Below, one piece after another: positions 9,056 through 18,503 of a stretch of DNA of 64,000 nucleotides. How positions within the stretch are numbered: position 1 is the stretch's first letter; each line of letters starts with the position of its first letter. The notes under the pieces were generated by a model, which was given only the letters and a program-made list of their open reading frames with translations, was not told the origin of the DNA and made no database searches. The DNA lies in the NCBI RefSeq assembly GCF_003598715.1, contig NZ_QZFU01000023.1, positions 124,001 through 188,000 on the forward strand, read 5' to 3'. The DNA is from Nocardia panacis. Lineage in GTDB: Bacteria; Actinomycetota; Actinomycetes; Mycobacteriales; Mycobacteriaceae. Made by a program: the position numbers and the translations under genes.

Positions 9056-9828
9056 GGGCGCACCGGCCGCGGCCGCAGGCCCGCGCGGCCGGTCGGGTGC
9101 GCGGTGCCGCGGCTACGGCCGCGTTCCTGCTGAATGGTGCTGAGCACGCGCAGTCCGTCGCGGAAGGTGTTGAGGTTGGTCACCCCGTGGATGCGCTCGC
9201 TCTCGAAGCTGGCGACCTCGGCGATGGTGAGTCCGGCCTTGGCGACCCGCACGTTCATCAGGGTCTCGATCTCGAAGCCGTCGCCCCACTGGGGGCGGGT
9301 CGCACCGATCGGGGGCAGGTCCATGGCGTGCAGGCAGTGTCGCCAGAAGGCGTTGTAGCCGTAGCACAGGTCGGTGAAGCGCGCGCCGAAGCTGAGGTTG
9401 GCGTAGCGGTTGAGCATATCGTTGCCCCGGCGCCGCAGCGGGGTGATGTCCGCGCTGCCGCCGCCGTCGCGGAAGCGGCTGCCCTTGGCGTAGTCGGCGC
9501 CGCGCAGCAGTGCGTCCGCGAAGTCCGGGATCTCGGCCGGGTCGGTCGAACCGTCGGCGTCCAAGGTGACGATGATCTCACCCGTGGCGACCGCGAATCC
9601 GCATGCCAGGGCGTTGCCTTTGCCGCGCCGGGTCTGGCCGACGATGGTGGCCGCGGGCCATAGTTCGCGCGCCACGGCGACGGTGCGGTCGGCGGAGTTT
9701 CCGTCAACCACGATGATTTCGCGCAGGCCCCGCGGCATGCGCTCGGCCAGATGCGGGAGATTGCGCTCCTCATTCATGGCGGGGATGACGACGGAGATTC
9801 CAGGGGCGGTCCGAGTTCGAGAAGACAT
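9052..9828 (-). CDS. Family 2 glycosyltransferase, dolichol-phosphate-mannose-synthase type
   Basis: 258 residues. ISVVIPAMNEERNLPHLAERMP and VTLDADGSTDP are the hallmark motifs of DPM1/undecaprenyl-phosphate glycosyltransferases, which load a sugar onto a polyprenyl phosphate at the membrane. A C-terminal membrane domain is absent, as in short DPM1-type enzymes. ATG at 9828 was chosen; a TTG 42 bases upstream is in frame but begins a segment without family resemblance. First gene of the eight-gene operon. Confidence 0.88.
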   Translation of the reverse strand: MSSRTRTAPGISVVIPAMNEERNLPHLAERMPRGLREIIVVDGNSADRTVAVARELWPAATIVGQTRRGKGNALACGFAVATGEIIVTLDADGSTDPAEIPDFADALLRGADYAKGSRFRDGGGSADITPLRRRGNDMLNRYANLSFGARFTDLCYGYNAFWRHCLHAMDLPPIGATRPQWGDGFEIETLMNVRVAKAGLTIAEVASFESERIHGVTNLNTFRDGLRVLSTIQQERGRSRGTAHPTGRAGLRPRPVRP

Positions 9829-10401
9829 CGCAAATTTCCATTCGGGAATTCTCTGGCAGATATTCGGCAACGCGATGGCAATCGCGCGCGGATCGGCCGA
9901 AGGAACGGGCGGGATTGTGCGTCACTGCACCTGGTAGATCACCTCTTCACTGAGGCAGATGCGGCCGGATCGAGCACTCGGACGCCTAGCGCTTCCTTGT
10001 TCTCGAAGCACTACCCCGACATCGGAATCACCGTAACCGTTCGTTACAGGACATTTCTCAACTAAATCGCTAATTCATAGCTATTGCGTAGGTCACAACA
10101 ATTCAGGAGAAATTTCTTAGACTAACGAGTTTGTCATTTAAAATGCCAGCGCTTCACAATTCTCGAATATCGCGCTGGGCCGGACAGCGGGCGGTGCGAG
10201 CAACGGATGCGTCATTGCAGTCGATGCGTGAACGCACGCCGATGTCACTACCGGCCCCGAATTCCGTTCGGTAGCCGGCAGTTTCGGAACGCGGCACGCC
10301 GAATCGGATGCGGTGGTATCGGATTCGACTCGACGGCGAAGTCCGGATGAACATCGCGCAGAGTCCGAACAATCCACCCCGCACGCCGATAAACTCGGAC
10401 C
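9829..10401. other. Intergenic promoter region with AT-rich stretch
   Basis: 573 bases between the divergent glycan operon and the secreted nuclease-like gene. About 10021-10160 is conspicuously A/T-rich compared with everything around it and contains an inverted repeat GTAAC-N5-GTTAC (10033-10047). No convincing gene is seen. It probably holds promoters for both directions and could bind a nucleoid protein such as Lsr2 (inference). Confidence 0.45.
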
Positions 10402-10965
10402 ATGAGGTGGGCGGCTCTCGGAATCGGTGTGGCGGCAACGTTTTTCCTCGGCGTCGGGCAGGCGATGGCACTGCCCTACGGGCCGGGACCGCAGAGTCCC
10501 TACCGGGTGGAACCACAACCATCGAACTGTCAGTACCGCACGGCCGCCAACGGGGAAACCCTCCCCGATCCGGCATGCACACCGGGTGCGCTCAATCCCC
10601 GCGTCACCCTGGACACCCTGGACACCCTGGACACCCTGGACACCACCATCTGTAAATCGGGGTACACCAAGTCGATTCGACCGCCCGTGCGCATCACCGA
10701 CGCCGAGAAGCGCGCGAACGCCAAATCCTACGGCTACACCGGGTCACTGAGCGACACGGAGTACGACCACCTGGTTCCGCTGGAACTCGGCGGCGATCCC
10801 AATGATCCGCGCAATCTCTGGGTCGAGTCCGGCCACTCCCCCAATCCGAAGGACTCGGTCGAGAACAAGCTGCACGAAATGGTGTGCGCGGGCACGGTGG
10901 CACTGGACAAGGCGCAGGAGGCCATCGCCGCCGACTGGACCACGGCGCTGGACGCGGTGCGCTGA
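10402..10965 (+). CDS. Secreted HNH-like nuclease-family protein with TLD repeat
   Basis: 187 residues. The N-terminal hydrophobic segment ending AMA at about residue 23 is a signal peptide. The C-terminal domain has YDHLVPLELGG (D122, H123) and NPRNLW-like NDPRNLWVE (N138), the pattern of the HNH-type endonuclease fold found in small secreted actinobacterial proteins; paired Cys residues (43, 59, 84, 157) could form disulfides. Between signal peptide and nuclease domain lies a run of four Thr-Leu-Asp units encoded by perfect 9-bp repeats. Nuclease activity is inferred from the motif only. Confidence 0.75.
   Translation: MRWAALGIGVAATFFLGVGQAMALPYGPGPQSPYRVEPQPSNCQYRTAANGETLPDPACTPGALNPRVTLDTLDTLDTLDTTICKSGYTKSIRPPVRITDAEKRANAKSYGYTGSLSDTEYDHLVPLELGGDPNDPRNLWVESGHSPNPKDSVENKLHEMVCAGTVALDKAQEAIAADWTTALDAVR
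10606..10641 (+). repeat. Four perfect 9-bp tandem repeats inside a coding region
   Basis: The unit ACCCTGGAC occurs four times head to tail in frame and encodes Thr-Leu-Asp repeated four times. Because the unit is a multiple of three, copy-number change would alter linker length without breaking the protein. Confidence 0.95.
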
Positions 10966-11035
10966 GGTCGAGCGCGACCGGATCCGCGCGGGCAGTGTGT
11001 GCGACATAGCGCGACATGCCGATTCGCGCGCCGCG

Positions 11036-12673
11036 CTACTTCACGCAGGGAATCCCGTTGGTGCCGTCCATGGTCGACAGATCCGTCGGCTGCGGAGCCT
11101 TGGCCCCGACGGCGGTGGCCGAGACCGGGGCGACGCTGGTGGTCGGCGTCTCGGTGTCATTGGCGCTGTCGGCCGCGGCGGCCGCCAGCGGCCCGATGGT
11201 CGAGGAATCGGTGCCGACCGTCAGGCGGACCGCATTCGCCTCCACCGCCGTCGATTTGGTGGCCGTGAGACCGAGCTGCTCGGCCAGCGCAGTCGCGGCG
11301 GCCTCGGCGCCGCGACCGTAGGTGACGGTGGTGGTGGTCAGCACGGCGCCCGTTCCCAAATCGCCCTTGGTGAACCCCTGCGTCGCGAACTGCTGCTGCA
11401 ACCGCTTGGCCAGACCCGACTGACCGGTGCTGTTGACGATATCGAGGGTGATGCCCGCCGCGGCCGCGATGGTCGTCGGGGTGGGCGGCGGCGCGGCGGT
11501 GGCCGCACCCGCCTCCGGTGTCTTCGGCGGGGTGAGGATGTTCTTCACGATGGTGCGGACCTCGGGGAGATCGACGATGTTGATGTCCTCGCCCTCGGAG
11601 TTCTGGCCGAAATCCTTGACGGGCAGCGTGAACAGCGTCATACCGCCGCTGGACAGCGATGAGGCGCGCTTGATGAACGAGGCAAGATCCAGTTGGTCGT
11701 CGATGGCGATGTTCTGCTTGGCCACATCGAGCAGACCTTTGAGCCTGCCCGGATCGGTGACCGTCCCGCTGTCTTGAAGTCTGCGCACCAGCGAGACGAT
11801 GAAGGCCTGCTGGCGGCGGGTGCGGTCCAGATCGGTGAAGTTCAGCGATTCGTCCGGGTCGCGCCGCTGCCGCACGAAGGCCATGGCCTGCGAGGCATCG
11901 ATCTGCTGGGGACCCTTCTTGAAATCCGCGCCGGAGAAGTCGTCGGAGGTGTTCTGGTTCAGGCACACCGTGATCGGCTGCACCACCTGGGCGATCTGGA
12001 AGAACGACACCAGCGTCACCTCGACGAAGTGATCGATCGGCACGCCGCCCAAAAAGTTGCGCACCGTGGAGATCTCGGCCTTGCGGCCCGCCTCCCGCGA
12101 CCGCTGCTCGAGTTCGGCCTCATCCTTGACGCCGTCGATCTCGAGCTTGTTCTTCTTGATCGAGTACGCGTAGCCGTAGGCCTGCTTGATCTTTCCCTTG
12201 CACGGCGCGTACTGGCAGGAGTCGTCGGACAACTGCACCCAGTCGTCGCGGGGGATCGAGATCGCGGTGGCCTTGGAACCATCGCCCGGAATGTGGATGA
12301 GGATCAGGACATTCGAGTTGTACCCGCCGACGCTGTCGTCGCCCGCGTGCAGCGCGTCGTACATATTCTTGTCCAGCGGCTTGCCGTGCTGGTCGAGTCG
12401 GCTGTCCAGACCCATGATCAGGATGTTCTGATCCTTGCCGGAGGACTTCGGTCCGTCGGCGAGGGCATTGGAGGTGGTGACGCCCGCCGCGACCACCTGG
12501 TAGCCCTCCCAGGCCGCGCCGGTGCCGACGAGGACCGTCATCGAGACGAATCCCGACAGCACCCGTCCGCCCACGCGCCACCATGGCGCTTTCTGCGGGT
12601 CGGGTCGCTTACGCGGCGGGCGCGCATGGCGACGACGGGTCGGGGCCTGTGGCCAATCGCCTGCACGCGTCAT
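11036..12673 (-). CDS. LytR-CpsA-Psr (LCP) family protein with LytR_C domain
   Basis: 545 residues. A basic cytoplasmic tail of about 35 residues is followed by one membrane helix (about 38-58), then the extracytoplasmic LCP domain (about 75-330) with the characteristic NILIMGLDSR and ISIPRDDW segments and FVRQRRD, and a C-terminal LytR_C domain (about 400-490) after a Pro/Ala/Thr-rich linker. LCP enzymes attach lipid-linked polymers to peptidoglycan; in mycolata they join arabinogalactan to the wall. ATG at 12673 places the basic tail directly before the helix. It could in principle attach the polymer made by the nearby operon, but that link is inference. Confidence 0.9.
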   Translation of the reverse strand: MTRAGDWPQAPTRRRHARPPRKRPDPQKAPWWRVGGRVLSGFVSMTVLVGTGAAWEGYQVVAAGVTTSNALADGPKSSGKDQNILIMGLDSRLDQHGKPLDKNMYDALHAGDDSVGGYNSNVLILIHIPGDGSKATAISIPRDDWVQLSDDSCQYAPCKGKIKQAYGYAYSIKKNKLEIDGVKDEAELEQRSREAGRKAEISTVRNFLGGVPIDHFVEVTLVSFFQIAQVVQPITVCLNQNTSDDFSGADFKKGPQQIDASQAMAFVRQRRDPDESLNFTDLDRTRRQQAFIVSLVRRLQDSGTVTDPGRLKGLLDVAKQNIAIDDQLDLASFIKRASSLSSGGMTLFTLPVKDFGQNSEGEDINIVDLPEVRTIVKNILTPPKTPEAGAATAAPPPTPTTIAAAAGITLDIVNSTGQSGLAKRLQQQFATQGFTKGDLGTGAVLTTTTVTYGRGAEAAATALAEQLGLTATKSTAVEANAVRLTVGTDSSTIGPLAAAAADSANDTETPTTSVAPVSATAVGAKAPQPTDLSTMDGTNGIPCVK

Positions 12674-12786
12674 AACGCCGTCGAATATAAGGTCACTGCC
12701 GCACTGCCAGCAACCGAACTGGTCCCGGCGCTTTCTTTGGGCCGGATGCATGGGATGTCCACCGAAACCGAACCGGCTGCGCGGGT

Positions 12787-14202
12787 TTGCTCGTATGTTG
12801 GCCCTACCGGGACTTCACCGAACCGCAACCGCACCTGGACAACCGCGAGATCTATTGGCCGCGCGGCAAGATGTTCGGCGGCTCCTCCTCGATGAACGCC
12901 ATGATATGGGTGCGCGGCTTCCGCGCCGACTACGACGAGTGGGCGCTGCTGGCGGGCGCGGAATGGGGGTTCGCGGCCGCGGTCGACCAGTTCCGGCGCA
13001 TCGAGCAGGTGCGCGACGCCCAATTCCCGGACGAGGGCGCGACCGGACCGCAGCACGTGACACGACAGCGCAGCCCGCGCGCGCTCACCGCCGCGTATCT
13101 CGAAGGCGCTCGGGCCGCAGGCTATCCGATCGAACCGGCGAATCGTCCGCGGCCCGAGGGCTTCTCCGAGACGATGGTGACCCAGCGCGAGGGCCGCCGC
13201 TGGAGCGCCGCCGACGCCTACCTGCGCCCGGCCATGCGCCGACCCAACCTCACCGTCCACAGCGAGGCGCTCGCCACCAAGGTCCTCTTCGACGGCACCC
13301 GCGCCACCGGTGTGCGCTACCGGCGCGGCGGCGCCGAGCACACCGTCACCGCCCGCAGGGAGGTGGTGCTGTGCGGCGGTGCGATCAATAGTCCGCAGCT
13401 ACTGCAACTTTCGGGTATCGGCGACCGCGACGAACTGACCCGCCACGGCATCCCCACCGTGGTGCACGCGCCCGAGGTGGGCGGCAACCTCCAGGACCAC
13501 CTCGTCGCCGGACTCGGCTACGGGGTGCGCGCCGATTCGCTCTACGCCGCCGAGAAACCGCGGCAACTGCTGGACTACCTGATCCGCCACCGCGGCATGC
13601 TCACCTCGAATATCGGCGAGGCCTACGGATTCGTCCGCAGCAGACCGGAGTTGGACCTGCCCGACCTGGAACTCGTCTTCGCGCCCGCGCCCTTCTTCTA
13701 CGAGGGCCTGCGGCCCCCTACCGAGCACGGTGTGATTCTCGCTACGGTCCTGCTGCGCCCGCGCAGTCGGGGCCGCATCTCGCTGCGCTCGGCCGACCCT
13801 GCCGACAAGCCCGTCATCGACCCGCGCTACCTGTCCGACAGTGCGGGCGCGGACCGGGCCGCCCTCATGGCGGGCCTGCGCGCCTGCGCCGACCTCGCCG
13901 ATACCGCGCCGATGCGCGCGGTGCTCGGCGAGCTCATCTACCCGCCGCGGGCGCCGCGCGAGCCGGAGGCCGTCTTCGAGAAGACGCTCAACGGGTTCTC
14001 CCACACCCTCTACCACCCGGTCGGCACCTGCCGCATGGGCACCGACGAGAACAGCGTCGTCACACCGCGTTTGACGGTGCGCGGGGTGCAGGGTCTGCGA
14101 GTGGCCGACGCCTCGGTCATGCCGCTGATCATTCGCGGACACACCAACGCGCCCGCCCTGTTCATCGGCGAGCAGGCCGCGAAATTCCTGCGCGAGTCCT
14201 AG
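12787..14202 (+). pseudogene. GMC oxidoreductase (choline-dehydrogenase-like), 5' truncated
   Basis: The frame begins directly at the segment that in intact GMC flavoenzymes lies about 75 residues in (TEPQPHLDNREIYWPRGK, then GGSSSMNAMIWVRG). The remainder is complete: LCGGAINSPQLLQLSGIG, substrate domain, and C-terminal YHPVGTCRMG and GHTNAPALFIGE with the catalytic His region. The N-terminal GxGxxG FAD-binding beta-alpha-beta is missing, and the 113 bases up to the divergent LCP gene cannot encode it in any frame. Without it the protein should not hold FAD. It is therefore a deletion remnant, although the long open frame suggests that the loss is recent. Confidence 0.8.
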
Positions 14203-14204
14203 CC

Positions 14205-14321
14205 CCGCGCGGTCGGCTGCTGCCGGCGCTCACCTTCGAGGTGCGCGACGGTCGGGTGGCGGCCTACGAGGTCTTCGCCGATCCGAAACGCTTGGGCGCG
14301 TTGGATATCGCGGTGCTGTAG
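14205..14321 (+). pseudogene. Possible C-terminal tail of a SigJ/ECF41-type sigma factor
   Basis: A short frame ending at the TAG at 14319-14321 reads LLPALTFEVRDGRVAAYEVF then ADPKRL and a short Leu/Ala-rich end. This matches the end of the SnoaL-like domain at the C-terminus of SigJ-type ECF sigma factors (pattern: FEV-DGRI-A-DP-RL). No upstream part of such a gene is present; the sequence starts right behind the truncated GMC gene. Read as a gene remnant joined to the GMC remnant by deletion. Recognition rests on about 34 residues only. Confidence 0.4.
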
Positions 14322-14489
14322 CCGCACGCCGGTTCCCGCCCGGCACAGCGGACAACCCTGTGGCGCGGCACAAATCGCGGGCGCGCGGTCGCTCTCGCGA
14401 GCACAGAACACGCCGAACCGTTCCCGAGCGGGCGACGGGCCGTTAGTGTGAATGCGCCGCACAGCAAGTCGGGGGTGGAAGGAGTTGCC

Positions 14490-15710
14490 GTGGCAGTCGA
14501 TGGCACGCCGCGTCCGGGCCTCACACTATCCGGGAAGCCGATGTCGGCCCCGCTCAAGGACATTCGGAGCCTCTCGCGGCAAATGGTAGGACACTTCGCG
14601 GCCAATGTCGCGCCGTGCGGCACGCTCCCCGGCGATGCGCTCAACGGTGACGCCACCGCCGTCACCAGGGTATGTCTGGAGATCGCGGTGAGCGTGCTCG
14701 ACGGGCGCGATCTACCGGGAAAGATGAAGCGGGTCGAATGCGCCGCCGCGGAATGGGCCAGGGAGGGCGTGCCGATCAACGCCATCCATCACGCCATTCA
14801 CGAGGGCTTCAAGATCGGGCTGGATCTGGTGATGGCCGATGCCGACACCGTCGACGCCCACACCGATCTCGCCATGGGGGCCAAAACCCTGCTCGAGATC
14901 CTGGACATGATCACTTCGGCGGTCTCGACGGCCTATGTGCGCGAATTGCGCGCCGCCGTCGGCGAACACCACACCGCCGTGCACACCCTCACCTCGGCGC
15001 TGCTCGGCGGACACTCCACCTCCACCATGGCCCGCGAATGCGGGATCACCGTCGCCGACTCGTATGCCGTACTGGCCGTGGCCATTCCGCGCCACCGCGA
15101 CGAGGCCAATCCGCGCCTCGACGGCAAGGTGGTGGCCCGACGCAAACTGCGCCGGGTCCAGGCCGAACTCGCGGGCCGCTGCGGCGATCGGGCGCTGTCG
15201 CTGCTCAGCGTCGACGGCGGCACGGTGCTCATTCCGGCCGCCGACGCCGAGCCCGCGATTCTGGAGGAACTCATCGCCGGGCTGACGCACGCCGCGCAGG
15301 TCGGGGTGACCGCGACCGTCGTGCACGCCGCGCCCGCCCAGATTCCGGGCGCGGCGGATCAGGCGCACGAATTGCTGGATATGGTTCAGCGATTGGAATG
15401 CGTCGCCGGGCTGTACCGGTTCGATGAGCTGGCGCTCGAGTATCAACTCACCCGCCCCGGTCCCGGCCGCGAATATCTCGGCTCGCTGCTCGACCCCTTG
15501 GACGAGCATCCGGAGTTACTGGAAACCTTGCAGCGCCATATCGGCAACAATCTCAACCGGCAGCGCACCGCGCGGGTGCTGCACGTGCACACCAACACCG
15601 TGGACTACCGGCTCAAGCGCATCGCTCAGCTCACCGGCTTCGATCCGGCGCAGGCGTCGGGATTGTGGTATCTGCGTTCCGGGCTGGTCGCGCGCACCTA
15701 TCGCACGTGA
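14490..15710 (+). CDS. PucR/CdaR-type helix-turn-helix regulator
   Basis: 406 residues. The C-terminal domain with LHVHTNTVDYRLKRIAQLTG is the PucR-type HTH (about residues 345-400), preceded by a GGDEF-like middle region; the N-terminal part resembles the helical domain of the many PucR-like regulators in Nocardia and related genera. GTG at 14490 was chosen because GGAAGGAG lies 6-7 bases upstream; an ATG at 14448 is in frame without such a site. A paralog with the same architecture lies at 30000-31112. Target genes unknown; it is convergent with the next gene. Confidence 0.8.
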   Translation: MAVDGTPRPGLTLSGKPMSAPLKDIRSLSRQMVGHFAANVAPCGTLPGDALNGDATAVTRVCLEIAVSVLDGRDLPGKMKRVECAAAEWAREGVPINAIHHAIHEGFKIGLDLVMADADTVDAHTDLAMGAKTLLEILDMITSAVSTAYVRELRAAVGEHHTAVHTLTSALLGGHSTSTMARECGITVADSYAVLAVAIPRHRDEANPRLDGKVVARRKLRRVQAELAGRCGDRALSLLSVDGGTVLIPAADAEPAILEELIAGLTHAAQVGVTATVVHAAPAQIPGAADQAHELLDMVQRLECVAGLYRFDELALEYQLTRPGPGREYLGSLLDPLDEHPELLETLQRHIGNNLNRQRTARVLHVHTNTVDYRLKRIAQLTGFDPAQASGLWYLRSGLVARTYRT

Positions 15711-15749
15711 ACCGGCGGAGATACTGCTATGCCGCACGACCGAACTCGC

Positions 15750-16766
15750 TCACGCCGCCCGCACCGGGGCGGCGAGGCCCACCAACTCGGCCAACCTGCG
15801 ATGCGACTCGAGGCGGGCCGCGCGATCGTAAGTGCTTGTGTGGACCAGGATCTCATCCGCCCCGGTATCGGCGACCAGCCGCGCCAAGTCCGCGGCGACT
15901 TCGGTCTCGGCGCCGTGGATATGGTCGCGCAGCGCCTCGTCGAACAGTCGCCGCTCCCGCTCCGACATGGACAGCTCGGCGATCTCCGCCGGCGGGATCA
16001 ACGCCGGGAACTCGCCGCGCGTGCGGGAATAGGCCGCCGACCACGCCTCGGGCAGCAGCAATTGGTGCGCCTGCGCCGCGGTATCGGCGATGACCACCGC
16101 GCCGGACACCATGACATACGGCCGCCCACCCCACTCGGTGGCACGAAAATCCTTGCGGTACTGCTCGATCGCCGCCGCCATCCGATCCCGGCCCGCCACG
16201 GCCGCGATCACCAGGGGCAAGCCGAAACGCGCCGCCCGTTCCGCACCGGATCCGGTGGCCAGCAGATAGGCGGGCACCGCCAACCCCTCCCCCGGCCAGG
16301 CGTGCACGCCCGCGCGGCCGCGCGCGAGGTATTCCAGGACGGCGGTGAGCTGATCGTCGAAGTCCGCAGCATCGTCACGGCCGTGGCCGAGTGCGCGCCG
16401 CACCCCGTCGGTGAACCCGACCGATCGACCCAAGCCCATATCGATCCGCCCCGGATACAGCGATTCGAGCACCCCGAACTGTTCGGCCACCACCAGCGGC
16501 TGATGGTTGGGCAGCATCACGCCCCCGGTCCCGACCCGGATGGTGCGGGTGGCGGCGGCCACGGCGGCGGCGAGCACGGTCGGCGCCGACCCCGCCACAC
16601 CGGGCACACTGTGATGCTCCGACACCCAGAACCGGTGATAGCCCCACCGCTCGGCCAGTCGGGCGAACTCCACCGTCTCGCGCAGCGCCTCCGGATGCGG
16701 CTGTCCGCGCCGCGTCCGCGAGCGATCCAGGATGGACAACCGTACCGAACCCAATGCCGAATCCAT
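15750..16766 (-). CDS. LLM-class flavin-dependent oxidoreductase
   Basis: 338 residues from an ATG. The barrel begins with LSILDRS then AERWGYHRFWVSEHHSVPG, the standard luciferase-like monooxygenase (LLM) signature of the group that includes LuxA-like proteins; GRIDMGLGRS is a second conserved segment. Such enzymes use FMNH2 or F420 supplied by a partner reductase. No reductase gene is adjacent. It is divergent from the carboxylase gene across about 180 bases. Substrate not predictable. Confidence 0.85.
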   Translation of the reverse strand: MDSALGSVRLSILDRSRTRRGQPHPEALRETVEFARLAERWGYHRFWVSEHHSVPGVAGSAPTVLAAAVAAATRTIRVGTGGVMLPNHQPLVVAEQFGVLESLYPGRIDMGLGRSVGFTDGVRRALGHGRDDAADFDDQLTAVLEYLARGRAGVHAWPGEGLAVPAYLLATGSGAERAARFGLPLVIAAVAGRDRMAAAIEQYRKDFRATEWGGRPYVMVSGAVVIADTAAQAHQLLLPEAWSAAYSRTRGEFPALIPPAEIAELSMSERERRLFDEALRDHIHGAETEVAADLARLVADTGADEILVHTSTYDRAARLESHRRLAELVGLAAPVRAA

Positions 16767-16944
16767 ACCCGCTACAACGCTTCCCGCCACCCTTGATTCC
16801 ACCGAAGGCCAAGAGCGACAGCGGATTTGCTGTGAGCTATCCCATCTATTCCGACGGGTGCCTGTGCGGTGTGTCTCATCCGGCGATAGCATCGGAGCTT
16901 CGCGCCATCTCCGGCGCATGTTCGAAGGGCTAGAACCACACGTT

Positions 16945-18495
16945 ATGAGCGGTACGCGAGAAAAGCTGGACCATCTGCGGGACCTCCTGGAGCTCGCCGA
17001 AGAACCCGCCGGCGAGACCGGCATCGCGAAACGCAAGGCCAAGGGCATTCCCAGCGCTCGGGAGCGGGTGCGCATGCTGCTGGACAAGGGCAGCTTCGTG
17101 GAGATGGGCGCCCTGGTGCGCCAGCCCGGCTCCGGTGGCGACGGCATGTACGGCGACGGTGTGGTCACCGGACGCGGCACCGTCGAGGGCAGGCCCGTGG
17201 TGGTCATCGCGCACGACCAGACCGTGCACGGCGGCTCGGTCGGCGAGATGTTCGGCCGCAAGGTCGCCGCCGCCATGCAGTTCGCCCAGCAGAACGCCTG
17301 CCCGGTGGTGGCCATCAACGACTCCGGCGGCGCCCGCATCCAGGACGCGGTGACCTCGCTGGCCTGGTACGCGCTCATGTGCCGCCGCCAGGAGGATCTG
17401 TCGGGCTTCGTCCCGCAGGTCGCCATCATGTTCGGCAAATGCGCGGCCGGTTCGGTGTACGGGCCGGTGAATATGGATGTGCTGGTCGCCACCAAGAAGA
17501 GCTACATGTTCGTCACCGGACCGGAGGTCATCCGCGGGGTGACCGGCGAGGTGGTCTCCGCCGACGATCTCGGCGGCGCGGCCGTGCAGACCGCCAACGG
17601 CACCGTGCACTACGTGGCCGAGGACGAGCAGGGCGCCTTCGACTGGGTCCGCGAATACCTGAGCTACCTGCCGTCGAGCTGCCTCGAGCAGCCGCCGGTG
17701 GTCAATCCCGGTCTGGAACCCGAGCCGACCGCGCACGATCTGGAGCTCAACACGCTCATCCCGGATTCGGACAAGGTCGGCTACGACATGCGCGAGGTCC
17801 TGCTGCGCATCTTCGACGACGGCGCCTTCCACGAACTGTCCCCCGAGACGGCGGGCAATCTGCTCACCGGCTTCGCCAGGGTCGACGGCCGCAGCGTCGG
17901 CGTGGTGGCCAATCAGCCACAGGTGCTCGGCGGCGCGCTGGACTCGCTGGCCTCGGACAAGGCCACCCATTTCATCCGGCTCTGCGACGCGTTCGGACTG
18001 CCGGTCATCTTCGTCGTCGACACCCCCGGTGTGCTGCCGGGCGTGGCCGAGGAGCGGGCGGGTGTGATCAAACGCGGTGGCCGCTTCTTCCGTGCCGTGA
18101 TCGAGGCGACGGTGCCGATCATCACGATCGTCACCCGCAAGGCGTACGGCGGCGGCTACGCGGTGATGGGCTGCAAGCAGCTCGGCGCGGATATCAGCCT
18201 GGCCTGGCCGACGGCGCGGATCGCCGTGATGGGTGCGGAGAGCATGGTCGGTGTGATCGGCCGCCGACAGTTGGACAACACCGCGCCCGAGCAGCGCGAA
18301 ACGGTGCGCCAACAGATGATCGACTTCTACAACGCCACCATGGCCACCCCGTGGATCGCCGCCGAACGCGGCTATATCGACGCCGTCATCGAACCCGCCC
18401 AGACTCGTCTCGAGATTCGTCGGGCATTGCGGCTGCTGCGGGACAAGCAGACCCACAAGGCCAATCCGCGCAAGCACAGCCTCATGCCGGTGTAG
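16945..18495 (+). CDS. Acyl-CoA carboxylase beta subunit (carboxyltransferase)
   Basis: 516 residues, the usual length for AccD/PccB. Motifs include INDSGGARIQDAV, the first oxyanion-hole region, and AYGGGYAVMG in the C-terminal half, both typical of propionyl/acetyl-CoA carboxyltransferases. The enzyme transfers carboxyl from biotin on an alpha subunit to acetyl- or propionyl-CoA; no alpha subunit or biotin-binding gene is in the window. ATG at 16945 (MSGTREKL) fits family length; an ATG 27 bases upstream is also in frame. It could supply methylmalonyl-CoA for the MutAB mutase at 58143-62281 (inference). Confidence 0.92.
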   Translation: MSGTREKLDHLRDLLELAEEPAGETGIAKRKAKGIPSARERVRMLLDKGSFVEMGALVRQPGSGGDGMYGDGVVTGRGTVEGRPVVVIAHDQTVHGGSVGEMFGRKVAAAMQFAQQNACPVVAINDSGGARIQDAVTSLAWYALMCRRQEDLSGFVPQVAIMFGKCAAGSVYGPVNMDVLVATKKSYMFVTGPEVIRGVTGEVVSADDLGGAAVQTANGTVHYVAEDEQGAFDWVREYLSYLPSSCLEQPPVVNPGLEPEPTAHDLELNTLIPDSDKVGYDMREVLLRIFDDGAFHELSPETAGNLLTGFARVDGRSVGVVANQPQVLGGALDSLASDKATHFIRLCDAFGLPVIFVVDTPGVLPGVAEERAGVIKRGGRFFRAVIEATVPIITIVTRKAYGGGYAVMGCKQLGADISLAWPTARIAVMGAESMVGVIGRRQLDNTAPEQRETVRQQMIDFYNATMATPWIAAERGYIDAVIEPAQTRLEIRRALRLLRDKQTHKANPRKHSLMPV

Positions 18496-18503
18496 TCGCC
18501 CTT

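Noticed and set aside
9829..9870. TTG start extending the first glycosyltransferase by 14 residues
   Set aside because: The added residues are not part of the family fold, and an ATG at 9828 directly precedes the GT2 motif.
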